A stretch of 14,858 bases of DNA from Scatosoma sp045588185 (GTDB lineage Bacteria > Bacillota > Clostridia > Christensenellales > Borkfalkiaceae), in contig JAZNDR010000058.1 in NCBI GenBank assembly GCA_045588185.1, positions 1 through 14,858 on the forward strand, given 5' to 3'. Both the position numbers and the translations under genes were made by a program. Positions 14,425 to 14,858 of this stretch are shown here, piece after piece. The notes beneath the pieces are model-generated. The model searched no databases, was not told the DNA's origin, and was given only the letters and a program-made list of their open reading frames with translations. The first letter of the stretch is position 1. Each line of letters opens with the position of its first letter.

Positions 14425-14858
14425 ATGAAAAACATACAATGGTTCCCGGGGCATATGACGAAGGCGATGCGCGATATGGAAGCCAAGCGCGACCTTTGCG
14501 ACGGTATCGTATGCGTGCTCGATGCCCGCGCGCCTATCGCTTCGGTGAATAAAAATTTCAAAAAGATATTCGGGGAGAAGCCCGTACTCTACGTGCTGAA
14601 CAAAGCCGACCTTTCCGACGCGTCGAAAACGGACGGTTTTTTAAAACTGTTTGAAAGCAAGGGCAAGTATTGCGTGAAGTGCGATTCCACAAATCCCTCT
14701 TCCAAACGGCTGTTGTTACAAAAGCTGAACGATATCACGCAAGAAAAGCGCGCCCGCGCGGAAGCCAAAGGCGTGAACCGCACTTTTCGGTTTATGGTGG
14801 CAGGCATACCGAACACAGGCAAAAGCACACTCGTTAATTTAATAAGTGGACAAAAACG
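14425..14858 (+). CDS. rbgA: Ribosome biogenesis GTPase RbgA (YlqF), partial at window end
   Basis: RbgA is a circularly permuted GTPase that acts late in 50S ribosomal subunit assembly. The first 144 codons are present and the frame is open at the window end; the family has about 280 residues. The opening MKNIQWFPGHMTKAMRDME is typical. G4 NKAD (59-62) comes before G1 GIPNTGKST (127-135), the permuted order that defines the YlqF/YawG group. The G5-like position reads CDST (86-89) where many members have a small Ser-containing motif. AAAGGAC lies a few bases before the ATG at 14425, 12 bases after the trmD stop. In Bacillus rplS lies between trmD and ylqF; here they adjoin. Confidence 0.95.
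   Translation, partial: MKNIQWFPGHMTKAMRDMEAKRDLCDGIVCVLDARAPIASVNKNFKKIFGEKPVLYVLNKADLSDASKTDGFLKLFESKGKYCVKCDSTNPSSKRLLLQKLNDITQEKRARAEAKGVNRTFRFMVAGIPNTGKSTLVNLISGQK

Overview
The window reads as ordinary chromosome from a Gram-positive bacterium of the Clostridia type (Bacillota). The evidence is single-copy housekeeping genes in a recognisable Firmicutes-like order, AGGAG-type ribosome binding sites, use of a TTG start at smc, and moderate GC content with AT-rich gaps. The protein sequences look like those of uncultured gut Clostridia, perhaps Christensenellales, but that placement is an impression and was not computed. No rRNA, tRNA, CRISPR array, transposase or phage gene was seen.

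Left arm (1-1985): on the minus strand dnaA is followed after 2 bases by the start of mnmG. The mnmG reading frame is broken. About 130 residues of MnmG run in frame into about 35 residues that look like the large subunit of 3-isopropylmalate dehydratase (LeuC), followed by a stop. The join lies at the very edge of the window and may be an assembly chimera. The gap between dnaA and recF holds overlapping divergent promoters, including two nearly superimposed sigma-A-type promoters for recF. dnaN is not in its common place beside dnaA and recF.

Middle (1986-10846), all plus strand: recF and a secreted or membrane-anchored VanW-family protein form one short unit. A new promoter with a structured leader then precedes asnS, plsX, rnc and smc, which are tightly packed (1 to 40 bases apart). 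acpP, often found between plsX and rnc in Firmicutes, is absent from that place. RNase III shows serine where the family has a metal-binding aspartate.

Right arm (10847-14858), plus strand: smc and ftsY are separated by a 220-base gap holding at least seven consecutive, different, short hairpins, the most striking unexplained structure in the window. After ftsY comes a small gap with a TGCAAAAT inverted repeat, then a two-gene ABC transporter (ATPase plus six-helix permease with a long acidic tail), then trmD and the first 144 codons of rbgA. In the classical Bacillus-type order, ftsY is followed by ylxM, ffh, rpsP, khpA and rimM before trmD. Here the ABC pair stands in their place, and rplS is missing between trmD and rbgA.

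Functionally the genes cover replication start and repair (dnaA, recF), chromosome organisation (smc), phospholipid precursor synthesis (plsX), RNA processing and tRNA modification (rnc, trmD, mnmG), tRNA charging (asnS), membrane protein targeting (ftsY) and 50S ribosome assembly (rbgA).
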